A stretch of 64,000 nt of DNA from positions 434,001 to 498,000 of the forward strand of contig NZ_JADJNP010000001.1 of the NCBI RefSeq assembly GCF_016714275.1. Direction: 5' to 3'. The stretch's first letter is position 1; each line of letters starts with the position of its first letter. The notes under the pieces are model-generated. The model searched no databases. It saw only the letters and a list, made by a program, of their open reading frames with translations, and had not been told where the DNA came from. A program made the translations under genes and the position numbers. Positions 24,816 through 34,076 of this stretch are shown piece by piece. The DNA comes from Tessaracoccus sp. GTDB lineage: Bacteria; Actinomycetota; Actinomycetes; Propionibacteriales; Propionibacteriaceae.

Positions 24816-26281
24816 CCGTGGCTCTCGATTCTCCAGTGCGAGGGAAGCTGCGTGAAAACATATCGGGGCGCACTGACAGTTCTGGCCGCCCCCTGCGAAG
24901 ACCTCCACGACCATGTCTCCTCCCCCGGGCCGCGGGTGGCGTTCTCCTCGGCGAGCACGAGCAGTCCGACGATGGAGGCCAGCCCCTGCGACGCCGGGTT
25001 GCGGTCGAGTACGTCGGCGACGGTCGCCGCGGGCACCTCCGCGAGGGTGTCGGCGATGTGGCGCTGCAGCTCGGGAAAATCGATCTCGGTAAGCCGGACC
25101 TGCTGCCGCAGCAGCTCCAGGTCGAGCGGGTCGCTCGGGTGCGCGACGACGTCGTCGACGGTGCGCAGGTCGGCGGGGTTGTGCAGCGTCCAGGACCCGA
25201 CGGAGGAGATCCTCGTGGAGGTGAGGTCGAGGTCGCGGCCGAGCAGCGCCGTGGGCGGGTGGTCTCTCAGCGCGCCGAGGGCGGCCTGCTCGGCACGGGT
25301 CAGCGCGTCGGCGAGCCGCTTGTGCTCGCGGTACTCCTGCGTCGCGACGAATCGGCGCAGGCTGCGGGAGAACTCGGTCAACGTGAGCCGCACCTGGTGA
25401 CTCTCGCGCTGCAGCACCGTGAGGTACCGCCTGAGGAAGACGGCGTCGCCGCCCGCGAGGTCGACGGCGAAGCCCCGTTCAAGGATCGCGTCGACCGCCG
25501 TGTCGAACCGGTCCGCGAGGACCCTGTCGAGCAGGAGTTCGTGGAAAGCGTTGAAGGTGCGTCCCGCGTCGCTGTTCTCGATCAGGTCGACGCCGGCGAA
25601 GACCTCGTCGAGCACGCCGCCGCGCGAGCCGTCGTTGTTGATGATCTGCTCCCTGAGCTGGCCGTTCAGCCCCTCGAGGTCGTCGGCGACCTTCGCGAAA
25701 TCGCCCGGGACCTCGCTCGCGAGGCGCAGGATCTCGGTGAGACGCTCCTGCGCGAGCAGGTCGTCCATGGGTCGGTACTCGCCGGCCTCGATCCGTGCGA
25801 TCTCCTCGTCGATCCGGTCCCGCTCCGCCCGTAGCCCCTCGACGCGGGCGGTGGCGTCGGGGTCGGACTCCCGGGCGAGCGCATCGAGCAGTCCCGTGAC
25901 GTTGGCGAGCCTCGATGACGTGACCGACGAACGCGACTCCTCGGCCTCGCCCACGAACCGCACGACGTCGGCGGCCGAGCGCGACAGCTCGACCGTCTCC
26001 TCGCGGGCCGCCCCACTGGCCCTGCGCACGAGGTAGCCGTTGGAGATCCAGTCGCCCACGTATTCCTGCGCGCTCCGCGGGAGCGTGAAGCCGGTGTCGC
26101 GCAACTCGTCCAGGTCGTCGGCCACGCGCTCGACGAACTCGGCGTACCCGATCACGCGCTCGGCCGAGAACCGCGTGGACAGCACCGCCACGACTACTGG
26201 CAGCAGCTCCGCGCGCATCAACCGCAGAGGCCCCTCCGCCGCGCGCCGGGCCTTCAGCGCCGTCGCCGCCACACCAGCCAT
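24812..26281 (-). CDS. jetA: Wadjet protein JetA (DUF3375, kleisin-like)
   Basis: A 489-residue protein of the DUF3375 family, MukF/kleisin-like. The N-terminal winged-helix part includes FTLPRSAQEYVGDWISNGYL. The middle has helical segments (DDLLAQERLTEILRLASEV), and a C-terminal domain ends in RYVFTQLPSHWRIESHG. It links the JetC heads. It is the first gene of a jetABCD operon with 4-nt overlaps throughout. An AGGAGGTG ribosome site lies 2-9 nt before ATG 26281. The gene order and all four members define type I Wadjet. Confidence 0.93.
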   Translation of the reverse strand: MAGVAATALKARRAAEGPLRLMRAELLPVVVAVLSTRFSAERVIGYAEFVERVADDLDELRDTGFTLPRSAQEYVGDWISNGYLVRRASGAAREETVELSRSAADVVRFVGEAEESRSSVTSSRLANVTGLLDALARESDPDATARVEGLRAERDRIDEEIARIEAGEYRPMDDLLAQERLTEILRLASEVPGDFAKVADDLEGLNGQLREQIINNDGSRGGVLDEVFAGVDLIENSDAGRTFNAFHELLLDRVLADRFDTAVDAILERGFAVDLAGGDAVFLRRYLTVLQRESHQVRLTLTEFSRSLRRFVATQEYREHKRLADALTRAEQAALGALRDHPPTALLGRDLDLTSTRISSVGSWTLHNPADLRTVDDVVAHPSDPLDLELLRQQVRLTEIDFPELQRHIADTLAEVPAATVADVLDRNPASQGLASIVGLLVLAEENATRGPGEETWSWRSSQGAARTVSAPRYVFTQLPSHWRIESHG

Positions 26282-26392
26282 CGCACCTCCTGGCCTCGAC
26301 CCGCCCGACGCACGGCCATCGGACCCGCTCAGGCTACCGTCCTCTGCCGCCGGGCTCCCGCTGATTGCCAGCCTTCCAGGGCTCTTTTCGGG

Positions 26393-26455
26393 ACATGTTC
26401 AAGCCGTGAACACGTTCCCGGGACGTGTTCAAATTTCTCGGATTTTTGAACATGT
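26393..26455. promoter_or_regulatory. Array of four alternating operator half-sites
   Basis: Between the divergent jetA and fic genes (gap 26282-26560) lie ACATGTTCA (26393), TGAACACGT (26407), ACGTGTTCA (26423) and TGAACATGT (26447). They form two inverted repeats with spacers of 5 and 15 bp. The forward sites are 30 bp apart and the reverse sites 40 bp apart, both near whole helical turns. A further inverted pair, TTGTGGA/TCCACAA, spans 26509-26542. No known regulator site fits; the cognate regulator is unknown. Confidence 0.6.
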
Positions 26456-26548
26456 CGCCAGACCTGCTGTCGCGCGCGGGCGCTCCGGACGGGCAGACAG
26501 ATACCAACTTGTGGATCAATCCGTGAGCGAATCTCTCCACAACTCGCA

Positions 26549-26563
26549 TACAGTTACATTGTG
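26549..26563 (+). promoter_or_regulatory. Putative leaderless promoter of the Fic gene
   Basis: TACAGT at 26549-26554 is followed after 6 nt by GTG 26561, with no ribosome site between them. Confidence 0.45.
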
Positions 26564-27772
26564 GACCTCGAACTGTTCCAAACCACGGCGACTGGATCGC
26601 TCGTGCCGATCTCCGGTAGCTCCCCCGACGGCACACCATGGACGCACTCTGCCTTCGTGCCTCATCCGCTGGGCGATGAGGACCCGGAACTCAGCGGTCG
26701 CGCCTACCGAAGCGTGGCTGCCGCTCGCGCGGCGCTCGGCGCGCTCGATGCCACGGCCCGGCAGCTCCCCAACCCACGTCTGTTCCGCCATCAGAACCTG
26801 CGCGTCGAGGCCCAGGCAACAGCCGCCCTCGAAGGAACCTACGAGCCGCTGGCCCGGGTCCTGTCTGCAGCTGCCACAGAAACCCAGTCCGCATCGATGC
26901 GCGAGGTACTCAACTTCATCGATGTCGCCAACACGGCGTTTGGCGCCGTTGCAGAGGGCCGTCCTCTCACCATCCCTCTCTTGTCCGAACTCCAAGCAGG
27001 ACTGATGGCGGGTACCGACTCTGAGGGCCCCTACTCCGGCCAGGTCCGCCCCATTCAGGTCGTCGTCGGTCACCGGCCTGAAGCTGCCGCGACCCTGTTG
27101 CCGGTCCAACGCGCAAGGTATATCCCGTCACCGCCGGGCATCGATCTTGAGGCTCGACTCCGTGATCTCCTCCGGTGGATCGACGCCGTTCCCGGCCCCG
27201 GCCTGGACCCGGTTGTCGCCGCCGGGATGGCGCACTATCAGTTCGAGTCGCTGCACCCCTTCCACGACGGCAACGGACGCCTCGGCCGCCTCCTGATCGT
27301 GGTCCATCTCTATCGGGCCGGGCTACTGAGCGAGCCAAGCCTCACCGTCTCGCCTTGGTTCGAGGCGCGGCGCGCCGCCTACTACGACGCGCTGTTCGGC
27401 GTCTCCGCCCAAGGTGACTGGTCAACCTGGATCGGCCTGTTTGCGGACGGCATCGCAGCATCTGCTGTGCAGACCCGCGACCGGATGCTCTCCCTCACCA
27501 AGGCGATGCGGGAGGTCAAGGAGCAGATCCGTGTCGGAGGACTCCGTACAGCCAACGCGTTGCACCTCATCGATGTCGCCGTTGATCGCTTGGTCTTCAC
27601 AACAGCGGATGCGGCCACAGCCCTGGGTATGAAGCCTCAGGGCGCGGCGAAGCTCATCGAGTCGCTGCAGTCACTCGGCATCCTGAGCTCGGTAGGTGAC
27701 CGGAAGTACAACCGTCTCTACTACGCGCCCCGCATCGCCGATGTGGTCTTGTCCGCCCAGGCGACCGGATGA
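26561..27772 (+). CDS. Fic-domain AMP transferase with C-terminal winged helix
   Basis: A 403-residue protein. The Fic motif HPFHDGNGRLGR is intact near residue 230, with the catalytic histidine. Upstream, ATAALEGTYEP near residue 90 matches the S/T-x-x-x-E-G inhibitory helix of class II Fic proteins, so the enzyme should be self-inhibited. The C-terminal 100 residues (AADAATALGMKPQGAAKLIESLQSLGIL) form a winged-helix domain that may bind DNA. By family it transfers AMP to protein targets. It overlaps the DUF6297 gene by 4 nt and is divergent from the Wadjet operon. Confidence 0.9.
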   Translation: MDLELFQTTATGSLVPISGSSPDGTPWTHSAFVPHPLGDEDPELSGRAYRSVAAARAALGALDATARQLPNPRLFRHQNLRVEAQATAALEGTYEPLARVLSAAATETQSASMREVLNFIDVANTAFGAVAEGRPLTIPLLSELQAGLMAGTDSEGPYSGQVRPIQVVVGHRPEAAATLLPVQRARYIPSPPGIDLEARLRDLLRWIDAVPGPGLDPVVAAGMAHYQFESLHPFHDGNGRLGRLLIVVHLYRAGLLSEPSLTVSPWFEARRAAYYDALFGVSAQGDWSTWIGLFADGIAASAVQTRDRMLSLTKAMREVKEQIRVGGLRTANALHLIDVAVDRLVFTTADAATALGMKPQGAAKLIESLQSLGILSSVGDRKYNRLYYAPRIADVVLSAQATG

Positions 27773-29208
27773 CCGCGCCCCACGCTGAGTGGACCGTCAG
27801 CGAGCTCAAGGCGTGGCTGCTCGATCGACGACGACGGCCCCGTCGGAGTTGGTCGGACTGGTACTACCTGCTCCTCGCGGCGGCCATCCTGCTCCCCATG
27901 GGCGTCTCACTCGCCGCTCACACTCGGCTTCCGCTGCTGACCTGCGCCTCCTCGACGGTGTGTGGGACCGCGCTAGGCCTGCTCCCATTCACCTGGGTGG
28001 CGATGAGTTCCCTCGCCATGGGCGCGATCTCCTCTCTTCTCGGTCCGCTGGCGGCGACCACTGCCACCGCGTCCTGGATCCTCTCCACTCCGCTCGACCG
28101 CGAAGACCTTCTGTCACCCGGGCTCACCAAACTCATCGTCGTGGGCCTGGGGGTGGGGCTCCTCTCCGGCTGCCTGCTGTGGGCCGTGGCGGGCGGATCA
28201 CCGCTGTGGATCGCGGTCTGCACGTCGACCGCCGCGCTGGCCGTCCTCGCCGCCGTCCTGGCGCAACAAGGCGGAGGATGGCATGGGCTGAGGAAGTCCG
28301 TCGCCGTTGCGGCATCCTGGGCGCTACTGGGGGCTCTCGCGCTGACAGGCGCCACCTCGCCGGTGCTCGTCGCCGTCGCCGCGACGGCCTGCGCGACGCT
28401 CCTGGCTTGGCGAGCAGCGGTGCACGCCAAGAGCGGCCTCAGAACCATGTCGAGGTTCTCCCTGGCGCACCATTCGGAGACCCGCACGGGTCTCGCGGGC
28501 GCGGCCTCAGGGGCCGATGCCGGCCTCGCCCTGGACATCGTGGCCTTGAAGCTCGGAGGCACAGCGCCCACCGGGGCACTCACCACCCGTCGGACCGGCT
28601 GGCACGCCCTGGCCGGCTACGAGGTCAGTCGGCTCGTGCGACGATCTCCCCGCCTGCTCTGGGGTGTGGCCATCGCCGTCTTCGCCACGGCATTCATCCC
28701 GGTGCACCCGACGTTCGGCCTGGCAGCGGCCTGCGTCGTACTCGTGCCGGCCCTCGGACTGATGCTCTCCAGCCTCCGCACGGTGCAGCGATCCCGCGGT
28801 CTCTCCCGCGCCCTCGGCCTCGCGCGCGAGGCACAGGTATCGGCGCTTGCCACCGGCGCGGCCCTCGCGAGTGGTACGTGGGCCGTCGTCTGCTGCCTTG
28901 TGCTCGTCGCGTCAGGGCTGTCCCTTCTCAGCACCTCCCTGCTCGCATGGGCCGTCGCCGCCTCAGGGCTGGCGGGTGCGATGCGCTGGGCTGCCGCTCC
29001 TCCCCCGAACTTCGCTGGAGGCGTCCTCATGACGGATGTCGGCCCGGTCCCGGTCACTGCCCTGCTGCGTGCCACAGCCGGCTTCGACGTCGCCTTCACA
29101 ATGGCGACGCTCCTTCTGGTGGGCACCCCGCCGGTCCTCTGCGCGGTCCTCGCCGGCCTCGCCTTAGGGTGGTCGGTCATCGGGGTCTCGCGCCCCGGAG
29201 CCGTTTGA
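27769..29208 (+). CDS. DUF6297-like polytopic membrane protein
   Basis: A 479-residue protein with about ten hydrophobic segments and an Arg-rich N-terminus (LLDRRRRPRRSW). The layout and the mid-protein segment GYEVSRLVRRSPRLLWG resemble the DUF6297 family, whose members usually stand next to an ABC ATPase as presumed permease subunits. Here there is no ATPase; instead its ATG overlaps the Fic stop (ATGA). The function is unknown. The assignment to DUF6297 is from pattern recognition and should be treated as tentative. Confidence 0.6.
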   Translation: MTAPHAEWTVSELKAWLLDRRRRPRRSWSDWYYLLLAAAILLPMGVSLAAHTRLPLLTCASSTVCGTALGLLPFTWVAMSSLAMGAISSLLGPLAATTATASWILSTPLDREDLLSPGLTKLIVVGLGVGLLSGCLLWAVAGGSPLWIAVCTSTAALAVLAAVLAQQGGGWHGLRKSVAVAASWALLGALALTGATSPVLVAVAATACATLLAWRAAVHAKSGLRTMSRFSLAHHSETRTGLAGAASGADAGLALDIVALKLGGTAPTGALTTRRTGWHALAGYEVSRLVRRSPRLLWGVAIAVFATAFIPVHPTFGLAAACVVLVPALGLMLSSLRTVQRSRGLSRALGLAREAQVSALATGAALASGTWAVVCCLVLVASGLSLLSTSLLAWAVAASGLAGAMRWAAAPPPNFAGGVLMTDVGPVPVTALLRATAGFDVAFTMATLLLVGTPPVLCAVLAGLALGWSVIGVSRPGAV

Positions 29209-29234
29209 ACACGACCGACCGGAGGAACAGGCGC

Positions 29235-29762
29235 ATGACCGCACTCTCCATCTCCGCGCCCGAACCCGACGACGCGGGCGCCTGGTTCGACTTCGTCGTG
29301 GAGCAGCAGGCCCGAACCTATGCGGGCATCGTCCGGCCGGACTTCGCCGACGCCCAGCGCGATTTCCGGGACGCGTGGGTGCTGGAGCTGGCCGCGTCGT
29401 TCGCCACCCCGGGGACGGCCCGACGGTTGATCGCGCGGCACGGCGACGCCGTCGTCGGCGTGGCCTCGATCCACGACGCCCCTGCCGACTGGGAACACGA
29501 GATGGGCCTTGTGCCGGCACCCGCCGCCCGCTGCCTCGACCGGCTGTACCTCCACCCGGACCTCCACGGCCAGGGGCTGGGTTCCCGGCTGCTCGCCGGC
29601 ATCGACGACGGTACCCCGCTGTATCTCTGGCTGATCGACGGCAACGCCGCCGCCCAGTCCTTCTACCGCCGCCGGGGCTTCGTCGACGAGCCGATCACCT
29701 TCTCCACCGGCCCCAGCTGGGGCGATGTCGCGATGCACCGCATGGTCCGCCTCGGCTCCTGA
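29235..29762 (+). CDS. GNAT-family N-acetyltransferase
   Basis: A 175-residue acetyltransferase. The acetyl-CoA binding segment is LYLHPDLHGQGLGSRLLAG, with the Q/RxxGxG/A loop, followed by LWLIDGNAAAQSFYRRRGF, the usual motif B. The substrate is not deducible. ATG 29235 is preceded by GGAGGAAC 7-14 nt upstream. It is 26 nt downstream of the membrane protein and could share its transcript. Confidence 0.88.
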   Translation: MTALSISAPEPDDAGAWFDFVVEQQARTYAGIVRPDFADAQRDFRDAWVLELAASFATPGTARRLIARHGDAVVGVASIHDAPADWEHEMGLVPAPAARCLDRLYLHPDLHGQGLGSRLLAGIDDGTPLYLWLIDGNAAAQSFYRRRGFVDEPITFSTGPSWGDVAMHRMVRLGS

Positions 29763-29773
29763 GCAGCCAACGG

Positions 29774-29952
29774 GGCTGATTTCGTCACTCGCTTCGGCCA
29801 GCGGGGTCGAATACGTCAGTCCCCGGCCGCGTTTGGCGTTAGCCGGGCTGAAAACGTCAGCATGCTGACTTTTGCAGCCCAGATAACCCGTTAAGAGGTC
29901 AAACGCTGACGTTTTCAGCCCCGCTGACTTTCCGGCGCTGACGTTTTCAGCC
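29774..29952. repeat. Palindromic intergenic repeat, locus C
   Basis: Between the convergent GNAT and groL genes lie five words of the repeat family: GGCTG-N4-CGTCA with core ATTT (29774), a one-mismatch copy with core AATA (29805), core AAAA (29846), and the reverse form TGACG-TTTT-CAGCC at 29907 and 29939. The 29845-29861 and 29905-29921 stretches are a perfect 17-bp inverted repeat. Spacings are 31, 41, 61 and 32 bp. The central palindrome could form a large hairpin. Confidence 0.85.
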
Positions 29953-29962
29953 CCAGATGCGA

Positions 29963-29995
29963 AAGAGGGCGGCCCCGCAACGGGACCGCCCTCTT
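29963..29995 (-). terminator. Intrinsic terminator of groL
   Basis: AAGAGGGCGG and CCGCCCTCTT pair over 10 bp, with an inner CCCG/CGGG extension around the loop, 22 nt after the groL stop codon. On the minus strand it is followed by TTTCGC, a short T-rich tail. Confidence 0.7.
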
Positions 29996-30017
29996 GGCTC
30001 GCTCGGAAGCGGGTGGC

Positions 30018-31649
<1,632 letters not shown>

Positions 31650-31759
31650 GGTAGTTCGGGAGTCCTCCCGTCATTGGGGCCTGCGCCCCGGTGCGTTTAC
31701 TCTTCTGGGGTGAACCACGGGTGCCCGCGACGGACGGCAACTGCCTCACCTGCGATTCG

Positions 31760-31786
31760 GTAGCACTCCCCAGCGGAGAGTGCTAA
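31760..31786. promoter_or_regulatory. CIRCE element 1 (HrcA operator)
   Basis: TAGCACTC, nine spacer bases and GAGTGCTAA form the classical CIRCE inverted repeat, the operator of the heat-shock repressor HrcA. It lies about 110 bp upstream of groL. Confidence 0.9.
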
Positions 31787-31795
31787 CACCCATTA

Positions 31796-31822
31796 TTAGC
31801 ACTCTCCCCAAGCGAGTGCAAA
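31796..31822. promoter_or_regulatory. CIRCE element 2 (HrcA operator)
   Basis: TTAGCACTC, nine spacer bases and GAGTGCAAA; one side deviates slightly from consensus. Centred 36 bp from the first element, it is 12 bp from the ATG of the divergent HEXXH gene, so it is placed to repress that gene too. Confidence 0.85.
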
Positions 31823-31833
31823 GGAGACCCCCG

Positions 31834-32340
31834 ATGGACGTGTCGCTCATCCTCCGCAATGCCGGCAACGTCGCGAACCTGTCGACGCCGCTGGGGATCG
31901 CGCTGAGCCTTGCCGGGCGGGGACGGCTGCGCCGGCGCGCCGGGCTCATCGTCGCCGACAACGTTCACCTCCCGGTCACCACTGCCGGGGCGATGACGGT
32001 AGGCAGCGTCGTGCTCGTGTTCCGCCAATCCCTGGAGCAGGCCGAGGAACGGACCCCGAACCTTCTCCCCCACGAGGACGCGCACGCTTGGCAGTGGGCC
32101 TACTGCCTCGGGCTCCCTTTCCTGCCGCTCTACTTCGCGGCGGCGGGCTGGTCGATCCTGCGCACGGGTGACCGCGCGTCGGCCAACCACTTCGAACGGC
32201 AGGCGGGGTTACGCGACGGCGGCTACCGGGAACGCCCACGGCGAACCGTGCGCGAGGGGATCAACACGCTGCTCAGCCGTGGAGGCGACGGGCGGACCGC
32301 GCCGCCTGGCGCTGGCCGCGCATCCGGCGCAGGCGCTTGA
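31834..32340 (+). CDS. Small membrane protein with HEXXH motif, CIRCE-adjacent
   Basis: A 168-residue protein of unknown function. Residues 45-60 are hydrophobic, and a second hydrophobic stretch (WAYCLGLPFLPLYFAAAGW) lies near residue 95. Between them is LLPHEDAHAWQW, an exact HEXXH zinc-protease motif, and FERQAGL about 30 residues later could supply a third ligand. The C-terminus is Gly/Arg-rich and disordered. ATG 31834 is preceded by AAGGAG. The start is only 12 bp after CIRCE 2, so it should be heat-induced like groL. Its end overlaps the convergent DUF3263 gene by 68 nt. Confidence 0.7.
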   Translation: MDVSLILRNAGNVANLSTPLGIALSLAGRGRLRRRAGLIVADNVHLPVTTAGAMTVGSVVLVFRQSLEQAEERTPNLLPHEDAHAWQWAYCLGLPFLPLYFAAAGWSILRTGDRASANHFERQAGLRDGGYRERPRRTVREGINTLLSRGGDGRTAPPGAGRASGAGA

Positions 32341-32548
32341 CGAGCAGCGGCTTGTACGCGAGCGCCGACGGGTCGTCGATCAGCGCGTTCAACTGCTGGT
32401 AGTAGCGCGCCGAGGAGATCGAGAAGCGCTCCATGATGGCCTGTTCCTTGGGCACCGACGACGTGAACCAGCTGTCCTCGAAGTCGAGGATGGCGGCGTC
32501 ACGCTCGGTCAACTCGACCGAGCCGTGCAGGGAAAGGGCCTCCGACAT
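32273..32548 (-). CDS. DUF3263 protein
   Basis: A 91-residue actinobacterial protein. ELTERDAAILDFEDSWF, KEQAIMERFSISSARYYQQLNALID and LLVKRLRRMR are family hallmarks; the middle helix-turn-helix-like stretch suggests DNA binding, perhaps as a small sigma-like or regulatory protein. Function unknown. A TAGACT box lies 7 nt before the ATG. The 3' 68 nt overlap the HEXXH gene on the other strand. Confidence 0.85.
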   Translation of the reverse strand: MSEALSLHGSVELTERDAAILDFEDSWFTSSVPKEQAIMERFSISSARYYQQLNALIDDPSALAYKPLLVKRLRRMRGQRQAARSARRLHG

Positions 32549-32697
32549 GTCGGGCAGTCTACGCCCGAATCACACCGCTGTCATTCGAAGGTCCACGCCG
32601 TCGGCACCATCGGCTCACGCGATCTCGGCGCCCTTCCGGCCACAAGGTAGAGTCTGAGGGCACAGCTCCCCCGAGAACTAGGAACAATCGACTCGCC

Positions 32698-33885
32698 ATG
32701 CGCCGACTCAACGGGCACGTCCAACACTTTGCCTGGGGAAGCAGGACGGACCTCCCAGAACTGCTTCGCCGCGAGCCCGACGGCCGACCCTGGGCGGAGT
32801 ACTGGCTGGGCACGCACCCCAACGGCCCGGCCACCCTCGCCGACGGCTCGACGCTCGAACTCCTGGTCCGCGAACATCCGGAGGTGCTCGGCGTCGCGAC
32901 GGAGTCCGCGTACGGCGCGCAGCTGCCGTTCCTCCTCAAGCTCCTCTCCGCGGGCTCGCCGCTCAGCCTCCAGGCCCACCCCTCCCGCGAGCAGGCCGAG
33001 GCCGGCTACGCCCGCGAGTCGCTGTTGGGCCTCGCGCCCGACGATCCGCGACGCTCGTACAAGGACGACTGGCCCAAGCCCGAGACCATCGTCGCCCTCA
33101 CCCCCTTCGAGGGCCTGATCGGCTTCCGCGACCCGCAGCTCACCGCGGCCCTCTTCGAGGGACTCGGCATCGGCGACGACCTCGCCTCGATCATCGGCCC
33201 CCTGCGCGACCGCTGCCCCTATCCCGCGCTGCAGGAGGTCTTCCTCGACGTCCTCACGCTCGACCACCAGGACGAGCGGCGCCACCTCGTCGACGTCCTG
33301 CTCGCCGCCGCCGTCGCCAACCTCGACGCGCCGGGCGAGCTGGGCCAGTTCGCCCGCACCGCCGTCGAGTTGGACGAGCACTTCCCCGGTGACCCGGGCA
33401 TCATCGCCGCGCTGCTCATGAACCGCTTCACGCTGCAGCCCGGCGAGGCCATCGCCCTGGAGGCAGGCGTCATGCACGCCTACCTACGGGGTACGGCCGT
33501 CGAGGCGATGGCGAACTCGGACAACGTCGTGCGCGGCGGCCTCACCAAGAAGCACATCGACGTCGACGGTCTCCTCCAGGTCGTCGCCTTCCAACCCATG
33601 ACCCCCGACGTCCTCGTGGCCGAGGGCGCGGACGGCACCTACGTGTACCCCACGTCGTTCCCTGAGTTCGAGCTCTGGCTGATCTCCCCCGTGGACGGCC
33701 GCTCTCAGATGATGCCGCGGCCCGACTCGGGGCGCATCGCGCTGGTCGCCTCCGGCTCATTCGCCCTCACCGGCGACGACGGCGACGTCCACCTCGGCGT
33801 CGGCGAGTCCGTCTTCGTCCCGGCCGACGAGCAGATCTCCGTGAAAGGCAACGGTCAACTGTTCGTCGCCGCATCCGGCGCCTGA
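32698..33885 (+). CDS. manA: Mannose-6-phosphate isomerase, class I
   Basis: A 395-residue zinc enzyme that interconverts mannose-6-phosphate and fructose-6-phosphate. LNGHVQHFAWGSRTDLPELL at the start, LSLQAHPSREQAEAGYARES with the zinc ligands, and ALEAGVMHAYLRGTAVEAMANSDNVVRGGLT are standard. It supplies mannose precursors for glycans and GDP-mannose. It is monocistronic; a TAGAGT box at 32648 may be its -10 element, with a leader of about 45 nt. Confidence 0.95.
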   Translation: MRRLNGHVQHFAWGSRTDLPELLRREPDGRPWAEYWLGTHPNGPATLADGSTLELLVREHPEVLGVATESAYGAQLPFLLKLLSAGSPLSLQAHPSREQAEAGYARESLLGLAPDDPRRSYKDDWPKPETIVALTPFEGLIGFRDPQLTAALFEGLGIGDDLASIIGPLRDRCPYPALQEVFLDVLTLDHQDERRHLVDVLLAAAVANLDAPGELGQFARTAVELDEHFPGDPGIIAALLMNRFTLQPGEAIALEAGVMHAYLRGTAVEAMANSDNVVRGGLTKKHIDVDGLLQVVAFQPMTPDVLVAEGADGTYVYPTSFPEFELWLISPVDGRSQMMPRPDSGRIALVASGSFALTGDDGDVHLGVGESVFVPADEQISVKGNGQLFVAASGA

Positions 33886-33941
33886 CCCCCGGCCACGAAA
33901 TAGGGCAATGCACCCGCCATCGGGCACAATGGGCAGGCCGC

Positions 33942-34017
33942 GCCTCCTTAGCTCAGCGGCCAGAGCGCTCGCCTTGTAAGCGAGTGGTCGAGGGTTCGAC
34001 TCCCTCAGGAGGCTCCA
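33942..34017 (+). tRNA. tRNA-Thr (anticodon TGT)
   Basis: A complete cloverleaf: acceptor arms GCCTCCT/AGGAGGC, D arm with AGCTCAGCGGCCAGAGC, anticodon stem CTCGC/GCGAG with loop CTTGTAA, and T arm GAGGGTTCGACTCCCTC. The 3' CCA is encoded (34015-34017). Confidence 0.97.
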
Positions 34018-34076
34018 TCGACCCCTCGGCGAGCGACGAGTGGCCGGCTCCGACGCGGGTGGTCCAGAATTGCCCC

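Noticed and set aside
26407..26416. LexA/SOS box
   Set aside because: GAACACGTTC has only 2 bp between the GAAC and GTTC halves, whereas the actinobacterial SOS box has 4.
26282..29208. Fic/Doc-type toxin-antitoxin pair
   Set aside because: The partner is a large polytopic membrane protein, not a small antitoxin, and the inhibitory helix is inside the Fic protein itself.
2029..29952. Insertion sequence remnants in the repeat-bearing gaps
   Set aside because: No transposase fragment, terminal inverted repeats with target duplications, or drop in GC content was seen at any of the four loci.
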